From Spirochaetota bacterium (GTDB taxonomy: Bacteria > Spirochaetota > UBA4802 > UB4802), in NCBI GenBank assembly GCA_018399855.1, contig JAGYNX010000131.1, positions 1 through 5,940 of the forward strand: DNA of 5,940 bases, read 5' to 3'. Of this stretch, positions 1-5,866 are shown piece by piece (position 1 is the first letter of the stretch; each line of letters starts with the position of its first letter). The notes beneath the pieces are model-generated. The model worked only from the letters and a program-made list of their open reading frames with translations, was not told the origin of the DNA and searched no databases. The translations under genes were made by a program, and so were the position numbers.

Positions 1-549
1 AGCCTGCTGTCCCACGCCTTCTTTGTTTCCATGTTAAAGGTGCTTCACGAAAATGATACGCGAAAGCTTGTCATCGATGGAGATGGGCTGTACCATCTTG
101 CCATGAGCAGCCACCTGGTGAAAAAGTACATACTTCCCTCGTGGGTGATCACCCCGCATTTTAAGGAAGCCTCCAGGCTGACCGGTGTTGACGTGGAAAC
201 CCTGAAAAAGAACAGGGTGCAGGCGTCCCAAAAGCTTGCCCAAATAACGGGTATGGTGGCGTTACTGAAAGGACCGGCAACGGTGATAAGTGACGGTAAA
301 GGATCTCTCATCAATACAACCGGTAACGAGGCGCTGGCAACCGCCGGGTCGGGGGACGTGTTAACCGGCATCATCGGATCATTGCTCTCCCAGGGGCACG
401 GGCCGCTGAGTGCTGCCGCGGCTGGTACATACATTCACGGGGCAGCTGCCGACTTTTATGTGGATGCCCACAATGCCCAGATAATGAAGGCGAGGGACGT
501 GGTTGATAATATCAGGAATGTTCTGGATACCATGTTCACCATAGAGTGA
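1..549 (+). CDS. nnrD: NAD(P)H-hydrate dehydratase (NnrD/YjeF C-terminal domain), 5' truncated
   Basis: This is the C-terminal part of an ADP/ATP-dependent (S)-NAD(P)H-hydrate dehydratase, a ribokinase-fold enzyme that repairs hydrated NADH and NADPH in the cytoplasm. The frame is open from base 1 and no start is visible. The ATG at 31 is internal to the domain, because the sequence before it (SLLSHAFFVS) is still coding, so 182 residues are present. Family motifs appear in order: VIDGDGL (usually DADxL), WVITPHFKEASRL (usual form LTPHPGE), LLKGPATVI, NTTGNEALATAGSGDVLTG and a glycine/alanine-rich helix with HGAAAD. The Asp of GSGD (bases 355-357) is the expected catalytic base. In many bacteria this domain is fused behind an NAD(P)H-hydrate epimerase; whether that holds here lies outside the window. 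It is a housekeeping gene with no evident link to the neighbouring catabolic genes. Its last 14 bp overlap the end of the convergent aconitase X small-subunit gene. Confidence 0.88.
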   Translation, partial: SLLSHAFFVSMLKVLHENDTRKLVIDGDGLYHLAMSSHLVKKYILPSWVITPHFKEASRLTGVDVETLKKNRVQASQKLAQITGMVALLKGPATVISDGKGSLINTTGNEALATAGSGDVLTGIIGSLLSQGHGPLSAAAAGTYIHGAAADFYVDAHNAQIMKARDVVDNIRNVLDTMFTIE

Positions 550-991
550 CGGTGCCGTCTTCAGTTATCCTCATTTTCATTCCTTCCTCTGCGTATGAAA
601 GGAACTCATCACCAAGGTTGTCAACGGTAACAATGCGGTGTTCCTGCCATATATCAGAAAGTATTATTCCCGCGGCTGCAAGGGAGTCGATGCCCCGGGA
701 AAAGCAGAGTGCGCGGGGCGGCAGTTTCATGTCCACGATATTCATGAAGATGAGCCCGCCGGTGGTTGAGCCGATTGTGGAGGGCAGGCATAGTATTCTG
801 TCTTTCAGGTCTTTCTTGTAAAGGTCATGGTTTCCCTGGTCGGAGCATATCGCCTTTCTTGAATGTGTCATGATGCTGGTCTTGTACGACGCAAGTGTAT
901 TAAAACCTTCACGTGAAACAAGTATTTCACCCTCGATATTACCGGGAAGTACCGGCCGACCTTTAAATGTTTTAACCTTTTCTTCTTTCAT
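536..991 (-). CDS. Aconitase X small subunit (swivel domain, DUF126-like)
   Basis: This 151-residue protein is the swivelling-domain subunit of a two-subunit aconitase X (AcnX) dehydratase; it closes over the active site of the catalytic subunit encoded just upstream. Visible marks are the N-terminal beta segment KGRPVLPGNIEGEILVSREG (residues 10-29), the core IGSTTGG (73-79) in the position of the family's G-S-[ST]-[TS]-G loop, and a PPRALCFSRG-IDSLAAAGIILSDIW stretch (91-115) like the 'aP.aiv....d.i...Gai.a' part of other swivel domains. The middle (about 29-60) is divergent: the usual SFWGG-D-x-x-TG segment is not recognisable, though SDQGNHDLYKK may stand for the D..HPL.G stretch. The ATG at 991 was chosen because AAGGAAG lies just upstream and the protein then begins at the domain. 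A longer frame to 1033 runs inside the upstream gene. The gap to that gene is 10 bp, so the two are probably cotranscribed and translationally coupled. Confidence 0.82.
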   Translation of the reverse strand: MKEEKVKTFKGRPVLPGNIEGEILVSREGFNTLASYKTSIMTHSRKAICSDQGNHDLYKKDLKDRILCLPSTIGSTTGGLIFMNIVDMKLPPRALCFSRGIDSLAAAGIILSDIWQEHRIVTVDNLGDEFLSYAEEGMKMRITEDGTVTLW

Positions 992-992
992 G

Positions 993-1006
993 GATACTTC
1001 CTTATT
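993..1006 (-). promoter_or_regulatory. Shine-Dalgarno of the AcnX small-subunit gene, overlapping the upstream stop codon
   Basis: Read on the minus strand, the sequence is CAATAAGGAAGTATCC followed by ATG. The TAA stop of the large-subunit gene (1004-1002) forms the start of the AAGGAAG ribosome-binding site. This sets the start at 991 and suggests translational coupling, giving balanced amounts of the two subunits. Confidence 0.7.
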
Positions 1007-2267
1007 GGCAGATGATTTCAAGCAATTCTTCATCGGTATAAAACCTTGCGGTTGAATAGGTTCGAAGCTTGTTGGAGTTAGTGATTACTGACTTGCGGCT
1101 GCACACGGGGTTGGTCATGTGTGCCATCGGGCATATGCCGCAAACCTTAAGTCCAATGGAGTTGAAGCGTTCCCATGTCTTTTCGTCTTCCATAAACTTT
1201 ACCATGACGGCAGGAGGGGCGCAGATAACCGTTTCAATAGATACCTGGTCACGGTTGTTCCTGGCAAGTTGGTTCCCGATATTCTCAGTCCACCAGTACA
1301 ACTGTGACAGGCTGAAATGGGGACAGCCCATGAAGCAGAGTTCAGGACTGCTGTTTTTGTCCTTCCAGAGAACCGGGTATGACCTGTACACACGGTCCAG
1401 TTCTTTATCGCTGATAATGTATTCACCGTGTTGTTTCTTTAAAAGATGATCTCCCTGCTGTGCCGCCTCGGGAGTTATCCCTTCAACATGAAAAAGCCCA
1501 ACCGCACCGTTGGACGCGGCTGCGGCACCAAGTTCTTTCAGGTAATCCCGTATGGCGGTTTCATTCATACCGTCGAGGTGTTGTTTAAGTCCTGTTATGA
1601 AAGGAACCTCTTCAACCACCTTCATGCCTATGGCACTGCCCAGCACCTGGGGGTTGGGCAGCCGTGATGTGGCAACATGTATGTTCCACGCGGCCTGACG
1701 TCCCCCGTCCGTAAGAAAACCGAAGTAAGGTGCCTTTCCCACGATATTGCAAAGCATGTCAATACCTACAGAGTTTCGGTTGGTGCGGGCCCCAAGTGCC
1801 GAGTTGGCAAATACCACAGCCGACGATTCAGACCAGGCGAGGTATTCTCCCATTGAAGGAATGTTGCCAACCTCGGGGAGGTAACAGGCACAGGTGAAAG
1901 AGTCATTGTCAATGAGACCAAGGCGGTCAAGTTTCTTCTCGTATTTTTCCTGGTAACCGTACATAAACCTGAAAATAAGTTTTTCAAGGATCGAATAATT
2001 CAGTACATTAGTATCCATGGGGCGAGGATCAACGGTAAAGGTTGAGAAGGTTGTAAGATGTTCATCGATAATGGTATCAAGCATGTTGAAGTAAGGTTTC
2101 AATACGTTGGCCCCAACCGACATGGCGGAATGCGGATGACCGGAGAGGGGAACAAGTTTTTCAGCATCAAAGGTCTCACCGTATACTACCACTGAACGCA
2201 TGATCTTCTGTAAAACCTTTCCGCTGTCACCGTTGAGTATAGACTGTTCTTCTGCTGTAAGTTTCAT
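1002..2267 (-). CDS. Aconitase X large (catalytic) subunit, DUF521-like dehydratase
   Basis: This 421-residue protein is the catalytic subunit of an aconitase X superfamily dehydratase. Characterised members dehydrate cis-3-hydroxy-L-proline (bacteria and some archaea) or mevalonate 5-phosphate (archaea); the substrate here cannot be read from sequence. Family signatures appear in order: MKLTAEEQSILNG at the N-terminus, VPLSGHPHSAMSVGA (39-53), TCACYLPEVGNIPSMGEYLAW (125-145), ESSAVVFANSALGARTNR (147-164), MGCPHFSLSQL (313-323), VCGICP (375-380) and ITNSNKLRTY (395-404). C126 or C128, C315 and C379 fall in the three regions that supply iron-sulfur or metal ligands in this family, so a cofactor-bearing active enzyme is likely. 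The ATG at 2267 has AAGGG five bases upstream and matches the family N-terminus; the longer frame to 2330 would run through the control region. No proline racemase, pyrroline-2-carboxylate reductase or mevalonate gene is present nearby. It is transcribed divergently from the BKACE operon. Confidence 0.88.
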   Translation of the reverse strand: MKLTAEEQSILNGDSGKVLQKIMRSVVVYGETFDAEKLVPLSGHPHSAMSVGANVLKPYFNMLDTIIDEHLTTFSTFTVDPRPMDTNVLNYSILEKLIFRFMYGYQEKYEKKLDRLGLIDNDSFTCACYLPEVGNIPSMGEYLAWSESSAVVFANSALGARTNRNSVGIDMLCNIVGKAPYFGFLTDGGRQAAWNIHVATSRLPNPQVLGSAIGMKVVEEVPFITGLKQHLDGMNETAIRDYLKELGAAAASNGAVGLFHVEGITPEAAQQGDHLLKKQHGEYIISDKELDRVYRSYPVLWKDKNSSPELCFMGCPHFSLSQLYWWTENIGNQLARNNRDQVSIETVICAPPAVMVKFMEDEKTWERFNSIGLKVCGICPMAHMTNPVCSRKSVITNSNKLRTYSTARFYTDEELLEIICQ

Positions 2268-2308
2268 ATGGACCCTTAGTTGGTTGCTGCATATTAAATT
2301 TAAATTAA

Positions 2309-2316
2309 CAAAAGTA
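2309..2316 (-). promoter_or_regulatory. Candidate -7/-10 element for the AcnX operon (TACTTTTG)
   Basis: On the minus strand this reads TACTTTTG, which fits the Bacteroidota -7 consensus TAnnTTTG. The matching -33 element is poor: a T-run lies about 19 bases upstream rather than TTTG. An alternative sigma-70 reading (TTGCAT, 17 bp, TAATTT) is equally weak. Either way the promoter would overlap the palindrome at 2315-2333, so a protein bound there would block it. Confidence 0.35.
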
Positions 2317-2333
2317 CTTGCATAATGCAAGTA
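2315..2333. promoter_or_regulatory. Perfect 19-bp palindrome, candidate operator
   Basis: TACTTGCAT-A-ATGCAAGTA is a perfect 9-bp inverted repeat about a single central base. It sits in the divergent control region, overlaps the probable left-facing promoter, and lies 30 bp upstream of the right-facing -35 box. It is too short-looped to be a typical terminator and is not followed by a T-run in the sense of either operon's end. A homodimeric repressor or activator site is the simplest reading. The regulator family cannot be told from the site alone. Confidence 0.7.
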
Positions 2334-2362
2334 AAAAAACGCTGGGCCTCATATAAAAAACA

Positions 2363-2391
2363 TTGACAATAAGGAAACCATGTTGCATAAT
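2363..2391 (+). promoter_or_regulatory. Sigma-70-like promoter for the BKACE operon
   Basis: TTGACA at 2363-2368 is a perfect -35 match; after a 17-bp spacer, CATAAT at 2386-2391 matches the -10 consensus at five of six bases. Transcription would start near 2398, leaving a leader of about 27 nt that carries AAGGGG at 2414-2419, five bases before the BKACE start codon. Confidence 0.65.
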
Positions 2392-2396
2392 ACGAA
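2383..2396. promoter_or_regulatory. Partial second operator copy over the -10 box
   Basis: TTGCATAATACGAA shares its first nine bases (TTGCATAAT) with the core of the palindrome at 2315-2333, where TTGCATAAT occupies 2318-2326. The right half is degraded (ACGAA where GCAAG would complete the dyad). It covers the -10 box of the right-facing promoter. Centre-to-centre distance is 65 bp, about six helical turns. Part of the match is the -10 hexamer itself, so this could be chance. Confidence 0.4.
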
Positions 2397-2424
2397 ATAT
2401 AGCAATGATACATAAGGGGTTTTT

Positions 2425-3258
2425 ATGGAAAAACTTATAATAACAGCTGCCCTTACCGGCGGCATACATGGGAAAGAAGCAAACGAGGCCTTGCCAGAGC
2501 AGCCGGGCGAGATCATCAGGAGTGCCATTGACTGTTTCAATGCGGGAGCCGCCATTGTGCACATTCACGCAAGGGACAGCCGGGGAAACGGTGTGGCAGA
2601 CAGTGCCATCTTCGGTGAAATTAACGAGGGTATCAGGAGCAAGTGTAACGTGGTAATTCAGAATACCACGGGAGGGCCTGAACTGCCGATAGAAGACAGG
2701 ATATCAAGCCTTGATGCAAAACCTGAAATGGCATCATTGAACATGGGGTCCGTGGTGTTCTTTTACCAGGGAAAGGAGCTGAAGTTTTTCAATCTAAGGT
2801 CTGAAATTGAAGCATTCGCCAGTGCCATGCTGGAAAGGAATATCAAGCCCGAGATGGAAGTATATAACCCCTCCATGTTCATGGAGGTGGGGAACCTGGT
2901 AAAGAAAGACCTGCTGGCCAAACCTTATTACGTGAATTTCGTGATGGGCGTTGGAGGAATGGGGGGATTTCCCGGTACCCCTGAAAACCTGGTGGTGATG
3001 AAAGACCGCCTGCCAGATGGGGCCATATTCAATGTATCCGGTATTGGAAAATACCAGCTTCACATGAATTCCATGTCAATGCTCATGGGCGGTCACGCCC
3101 GTACAGGCCTCGAGGATAACGTGTTTTACAGGAAGAACGAACTTGCAGTTTCAAACGCGCAGATGGTGGAACGCCTGGTGCGGATAGCCGGTGAACTGGG
3201 AAGGGAAATAGCAACACCGGAGGAAGCACGGCAGATTCTCGGCATGAAGGGGAAATGA
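2425..3258 (+). CDS. Beta-keto acid cleavage enzyme (BKACE, DUF849 family)
   Basis: This 277-residue TIM-barrel, zinc-dependent enzyme should condense a beta-keto acid with acetyl-CoA and release acetoacetate plus an acyl-CoA. The founding member is Kce, 3-keto-5-aminohexanoate cleavage enzyme of lysine fermentation. The N-terminal TAALTGG, the metal site VHIHARD (H46, H48), TTGG (81-84), KPEMASLNMG (99-108), the MGVGGMGG loop (174-181), VSGIGKYQ (204-211) and GGHARTGLEDNVFY (222-235) are all present. R226, E230 (third metal ligand) and D231 have the same numbers as in Kce. Kce Ser82 and Thr106 correspond to T81 and S104, both conservative. Kce Glu14, which binds the substrate amino group, is Ile14 here, arguing against 3-keto-5-aminohexanoate as substrate. 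The length matches the family, and AAGGGG lies five bases before the ATG. It is the first gene of the right-facing operon and ends 1 bp before the acetoacetyl-CoA synthetase gene. The family call is firm; the substrate is unknown. Confidence 0.9.
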   Translation: MEKLIITAALTGGIHGKEANEALPEQPGEIIRSAIDCFNAGAAIVHIHARDSRGNGVADSAIFGEINEGIRSKCNVVIQNTTGGPELPIEDRISSLDAKPEMASLNMGSVVFFYQGKELKFFNLRSEIEAFASAMLERNIKPEMEVYNPSMFMEVGNLVKKDLLAKPYYVNFVMGVGGMGGFPGTPENLVVMKDRLPDGAIFNVSGIGKYQLHMNSMSMLMGGHARTGLEDNVFYRKNELAVSNAQMVERLVRIAGELGREIATPEEARQILGMKGK

Positions 3259-3259
3259 C

Positions 3260-5215
3260 ATGTCAAAGAAAATGTGGGAGCCTTCAAATGAACGGGTAAA
3301 AGATACCCGCATGTATGAGTACATGCGTTTTGTCAATGACCGGTATGGAAATAATTTTAGCAACTATGATGAGCTGCATAACTGGTCTGTTAGCAGTACC
3401 GGTGATTTCTGGGCATCATTATGGGACTACCTGGAGGTAATTTACTCCAAATCATATGAGTACGTGGTAGATGACGCTACTAAAATGCCCGGGGCCACCT
3501 GGTTTGAAGGGGCCAGGCTTAATTTCGCGGAAAACCTTTTGCGGCACAGGGATGACAGGCCGGCAATTAAGAGCGCTGCCGAGTGGACCGAAGACGTGAG
3601 AACAACTACCCACGCAGAACTCTACGGTGCCGTTGCAAAGGTGGCATCCACACTGCGCAAGATGGGTATTGAGCCGGGTGACAGGGTAGTGGGGTACATG
3701 CCCAATACAACCGAGACGGTAGTATTCATGCTGGCCGCTGCCAGTGTTGGAGCAGTCTGGTCGTGCTGTTCACCTGATTTCGGCAAAAAGGGTGTGCTTG
3801 ACAGGTTTGGCCAGGTGCGTCCACGGGTGCTGGTGACTACCACCGGGTATTATTATAATGGAAAACCTTTTTCAACTATTGCGAACCTGAAGGAATTCAT
3901 GCCTGAGCTTGATTCGGTGGAAAAGGTGGTGGTGATACCATACGCCGAAATTGATGCTGACATAGATTCACTGGACAGGGCAACCTGGTATAATGACTTC
4001 ATTGATAAAGATGCGGAACGTATCGAGTTCGCGCAATTGCCCTTCTACCATCCACTATATATTATGTACTCCTCCGGTACCACGGGCCTGCCCAAGTGCA
4101 TGGTTCATGGTGCCGGCGGAATACTGCTTAACCAGCTTAAAGAACTGGTATTGCATACGGACGTGAAGCGTGATGACCTGGTCTTTTACTATACCACTAC
4201 CGGATGGATGATGTGGAACTGGCTGGTGGCATCCATTGGCGCCGGTGCGTCTGTGCTGCTGTTCGACGGTTCTCCATTTTATCCCGACCCCGGTGTCCTA
4301 TTCAGGCTTGCCGAAGGTACGGGTATGACCGTTTTCGGAACCAGCGCAAGGTACATAGCCGCCCTTGAGCAGAACGATGTGGAGCCTGCTAAAGATCATG
4401 ATCTTTCCAGTATAAAGGCAATACTGTCAACGGGCTCACCCCTCGCGGAGGAGAGTTTCGATTACGTGTATAACAAGATAAAGGAAAACGTGTGCCTGTC
4501 TTCAATATCAGGGGGCTCGGACATAAACGGCTGTTTCGCCCTGGGGAATTCCATGGGGCCGGTATACCGTGGCGAGCTGCAGTGCAGGGGGCTGGGCATG
4601 AAGGTTGAAGCCTTTGACGAAAACGGAAAACCGGTACGGGGTAAACCAGGAGAGCTTGTGTGTACCGCGCCGTTCCCGTCAATGCCAATTTACTTCTGGA
4701 ATGATGAAAGCGGGGAGAAATACCATAATGCCTATTTTGACGTGTATCCCGGTGTATGGCGTCATGGTGATTTCATCATGATCACCGAACACAACGGTGT
4801 TATCATATACGGCCGTTCAGATGCCACACTGAATCCCGGCGGAGTACGGATAGGTACTGCCGAGATCTACAGTGCGTTGCATGATACACAAGAAGTGGCC
4901 GACAGCCTCGTTGTAGGCCAGCAGTGGGATAACGATATCAGGGTTGTGCTGTTCGTTAAGTTGAACAAGGGATACAGGCTGGATGATGAACTGAAGAAAA
5001 GGATAAGAAAAACCATACGGGAGAACGCTTCTCCCAGGCATGTACCGGCAAAAATCATTGCGGTAGATGATATTCCATATACAATAACAATGAAGAAGGT
5101 AGAACTTGCGGTACGAAACATCATTCACGGGAAACCGGTTACCAACAGGGACGCCCTGATGAACCCGGAATCTCTTGATCTGTATCATGATATACCGGAA
5201 CTTGAAGAAGAATAA
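3260..5215 (+). CDS. aacS: Acetoacetyl-CoA synthetase (acetoacetate--CoA ligase)
   Basis: This 651-residue AMP-forming ligase of the ANL superfamily should convert acetoacetate, ATP and CoA into acetoacetyl-CoA, AMP and pyrophosphate in the cytoplasm. The length is typical of acetoacetyl-CoA synthetases. The N-terminal domain includes ATWFEGARLNFAENLL (79-94), close to the WFxGxxLNYAEN motif. The nucleotide-binding loop is YSSGTTGLPK (270-279), followed by TTTGWMMWNW (312-321), GGSDINGCF (418-426), WRHGDF (500-505) and the hinge region YGRSDATLNPGGVRIG (517-532). The C-terminal lysine motif reads YTITMKKVELAV (607-618): the acylation lysine (K612) is kept, but the usual Ser-Gly before it is Thr-Met. 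The ATG lies 1 bp after the BKACE stop, with AAGGGG at 3247-3252 inside the end of that gene, so translation is probably coupled. Context supports acetoacetate as substrate, since the upstream enzyme family releases it. The gene ends in tandem stops, TAA TAG. Confidence 0.92.
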   Translation: MSKKMWEPSNERVKDTRMYEYMRFVNDRYGNNFSNYDELHNWSVSSTGDFWASLWDYLEVIYSKSYEYVVDDATKMPGATWFEGARLNFAENLLRHRDDRPAIKSAAEWTEDVRTTTHAELYGAVAKVASTLRKMGIEPGDRVVGYMPNTTETVVFMLAAASVGAVWSCCSPDFGKKGVLDRFGQVRPRVLVTTTGYYYNGKPFSTIANLKEFMPELDSVEKVVVIPYAEIDADIDSLDRATWYNDFIDKDAERIEFAQLPFYHPLYIMYSSGTTGLPKCMVHGAGGILLNQLKELVLHTDVKRDDLVFYYTTTGWMMWNWLVASIGAGASVLLFDGSPFYPDPGVLFRLAEGTGMTVFGTSARYIAALEQNDVEPAKDHDLSSIKAILSTGSPLAEESFDYVYNKIKENVCLSSISGGSDINGCFALGNSMGPVYRGELQCRGLGMKVEAFDENGKPVRGKPGELVCTAPFPSMPIYFWNDESGEKYHNAYFDVYPGVWRHGDFIMITEHNGVIIYGRSDATLNPGGVRIGTAEIYSALHDTQEVADSLVVGQQWDNDIRVVLFVKLNKGYRLDDELKKRIRKTIRENASPRHVPAKIIAVDDIPYTITMKKVELAVRNIIHGKPVTNRDALMNPESLDLYHDIPELEEE

Positions 5216-5226
5216 TAGCCTTACAC

Positions 5227-5233
5227 AAGGAGG
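5227..5233 (+). promoter_or_regulatory. Consensus Shine-Dalgarno of the RpiB-like gene
   Basis: AAGGAGG lies six bases before the ATG at 5240. It is the strongest ribosome-binding site in the window and fixes this start. No promoter is evident in the 24-bp gap after the aacS stop, so the gene is probably read from the upstream promoter. Confidence 0.75.
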
Positions 5234-5239
5234 AAATAC

Positions 5240-5866
5240 ATGAAGATTGCGGTAGTAAACGAAGTAAGCGCGAGCAAACACAACGGTGATATTATGAAGG
5301 CCCTTGAAGGACGGGGCCATGAAGTCATAAACGCCGGCATGAAAAGTCCGGATGAAACTCCTGAACTTACCTATGTGCATACCGGGTTACTTGCCGGCCT
5401 GCTTTTAAATACAGGAACAGTTGATTTTGTTGTGGGTGGTTGCGGTACCGGCCAGGGGTTCATGACGTCGGTGATGCAGTATCCAGATGTTGTATGCGGG
5501 CTGACGGCAACCCCGCTTGAAGCATGGCTTTTCGCCCAGATCAACGGGGGCAACTGTGTATCCCTGCCGTTACTGTACAATTACGGCTGGGCTGGAGACG
5601 TAAACCTGAAGAATATCTTTGACAGCCTCTTCAGCGTGGAATTCGGGAAGGGCTACCCCGAACACAGGAAAGAATCACAGCAGAAAAGCCGAAAGATGCT
5701 GTTCAAGATTTCTTCGTTAACCCACAGGTCATTTGCTGAAATAATCGACCAGCTCGATGACGAGGTGGTAAAACCGGTGCTCACCTTCCCATCGGTGCTT
5801 GATATCATCAACGTGGATGGATTAACCGACGAGAAGCTTAAGGCGTCTATATTGAAGCGGGTCTAG
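5240..5866 (+). CDS. RpiB/LacA/LacB-family sugar-phosphate isomerase-like protein, long divergent form
   Basis: This 208-residue protein belongs to the RpiB/LacA/LacB fold family, whose members interconvert aldose and ketose phosphates. The Rossmann-like N-terminus (MKIAVVNEVS), the HTGLLAGLLLNTG helix (47-59), VVGGCGTGQGF (64-74) with the family cysteine (C68) and glycine loop, and LFAQINGGNCVSLPL (97-111) mark the family. It differs from ribose-5-phosphate isomerase B in several ways. The early SDHAG-type motif is replaced by NEVSASKHNG. The HND motif carrying the ring-opening histidine is replaced by ING. The protein has about 60 extra C-terminal residues, mostly predicted helix, with a basic segment at 142-156. 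This longer subfamily is widespread in bacteria, and to my knowledge its substrates are poorly defined. Its place as last gene of the operon, 24 bp after aacS, suggests an isomerization step on the same catabolic route, but that is inference. The family call is good; the ribose-5-phosphate role is doubtful. Confidence 0.78.
   Translation: MKIAVVNEVSASKHNGDIMKALEGRGHEVINAGMKSPDETPELTYVHTGLLAGLLLNTGTVDFVVGGCGTGQGFMTSVMQYPDVVCGLTATPLEAWLFAQINGGNCVSLPLLYNYGWAGDVNLKNIFDSLFSVEFGKGYPEHRKESQQKSRKMLFKISSLTHRSFAEIIDQLDDEVVKPVLTFPSVLDIINVDGLTDEKLKASILKRV

Larger units (their letters stand above)
2268..2424. promoter_or_regulatory. Divergent intergenic control region
   Basis: These 157 bp separate the minus-strand AcnX operon from the plus-strand BKACE operon and must hold the promoters for both. 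The region is clearly more AT-rich than the flanking genes, with TTAAATTTAAATTA at 2294-2307 and A-runs at 2333-2338 and 2355-2360. It contains a perfect palindrome at 2315-2333, a partial copy of it at 2383-2396, a sigma-70-like promoter facing right and a candidate promoter facing left. Both start codons have good Shine-Dalgarno sites: AAGGG on the minus strand at 2277-2273 and AAGGGG on the plus strand at 2414-2419. No regulator gene lies in the window. Confidence 0.8.

Noticed and set aside
31..33. ATG at 31 as the true start of the NAD(P)H-hydrate dehydratase
   Set aside because: The frame is open to base 1 and the domain clearly begins before the window; the ATG is internal.
45..434. 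A 129-codon open frame on the minus strand over nnrD
   Set aside because: It is the reverse of a conserved enzyme domain and has no ribosome-binding site or recognisable motif.
546..1055. Plus-strand frames across the AcnX small-subunit gene (546-821, 870-1055)
   Set aside because: They are antisense to a protein with clear swivel-domain motifs.
1002..2267. Classical aconitase or isopropylmalate dehydratase
   Set aside because: The motifs (ESSAVVFANSALGARTNR, GCPH, TNSNK) are those of aconitase X, and the length and two-subunit order fit that family rather than citric-cycle aconitases.
2268..2330. An N-terminal extension of the AcnX large subunit starting at 2330
   Set aside because: It would place coding sequence across the palindrome and probable promoter, while the ATG at 2267 has a Shine-Dalgarno site and begins at the family N-terminus.
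4817..5380. A 187-codon open frame on the minus strand across the end of aacS and the start of the RpiB-like gene
   Set aside because: It lies opposite two well-supported genes, spans their junction, has an unusual composition rich in aromatic residues, and resembles no family.
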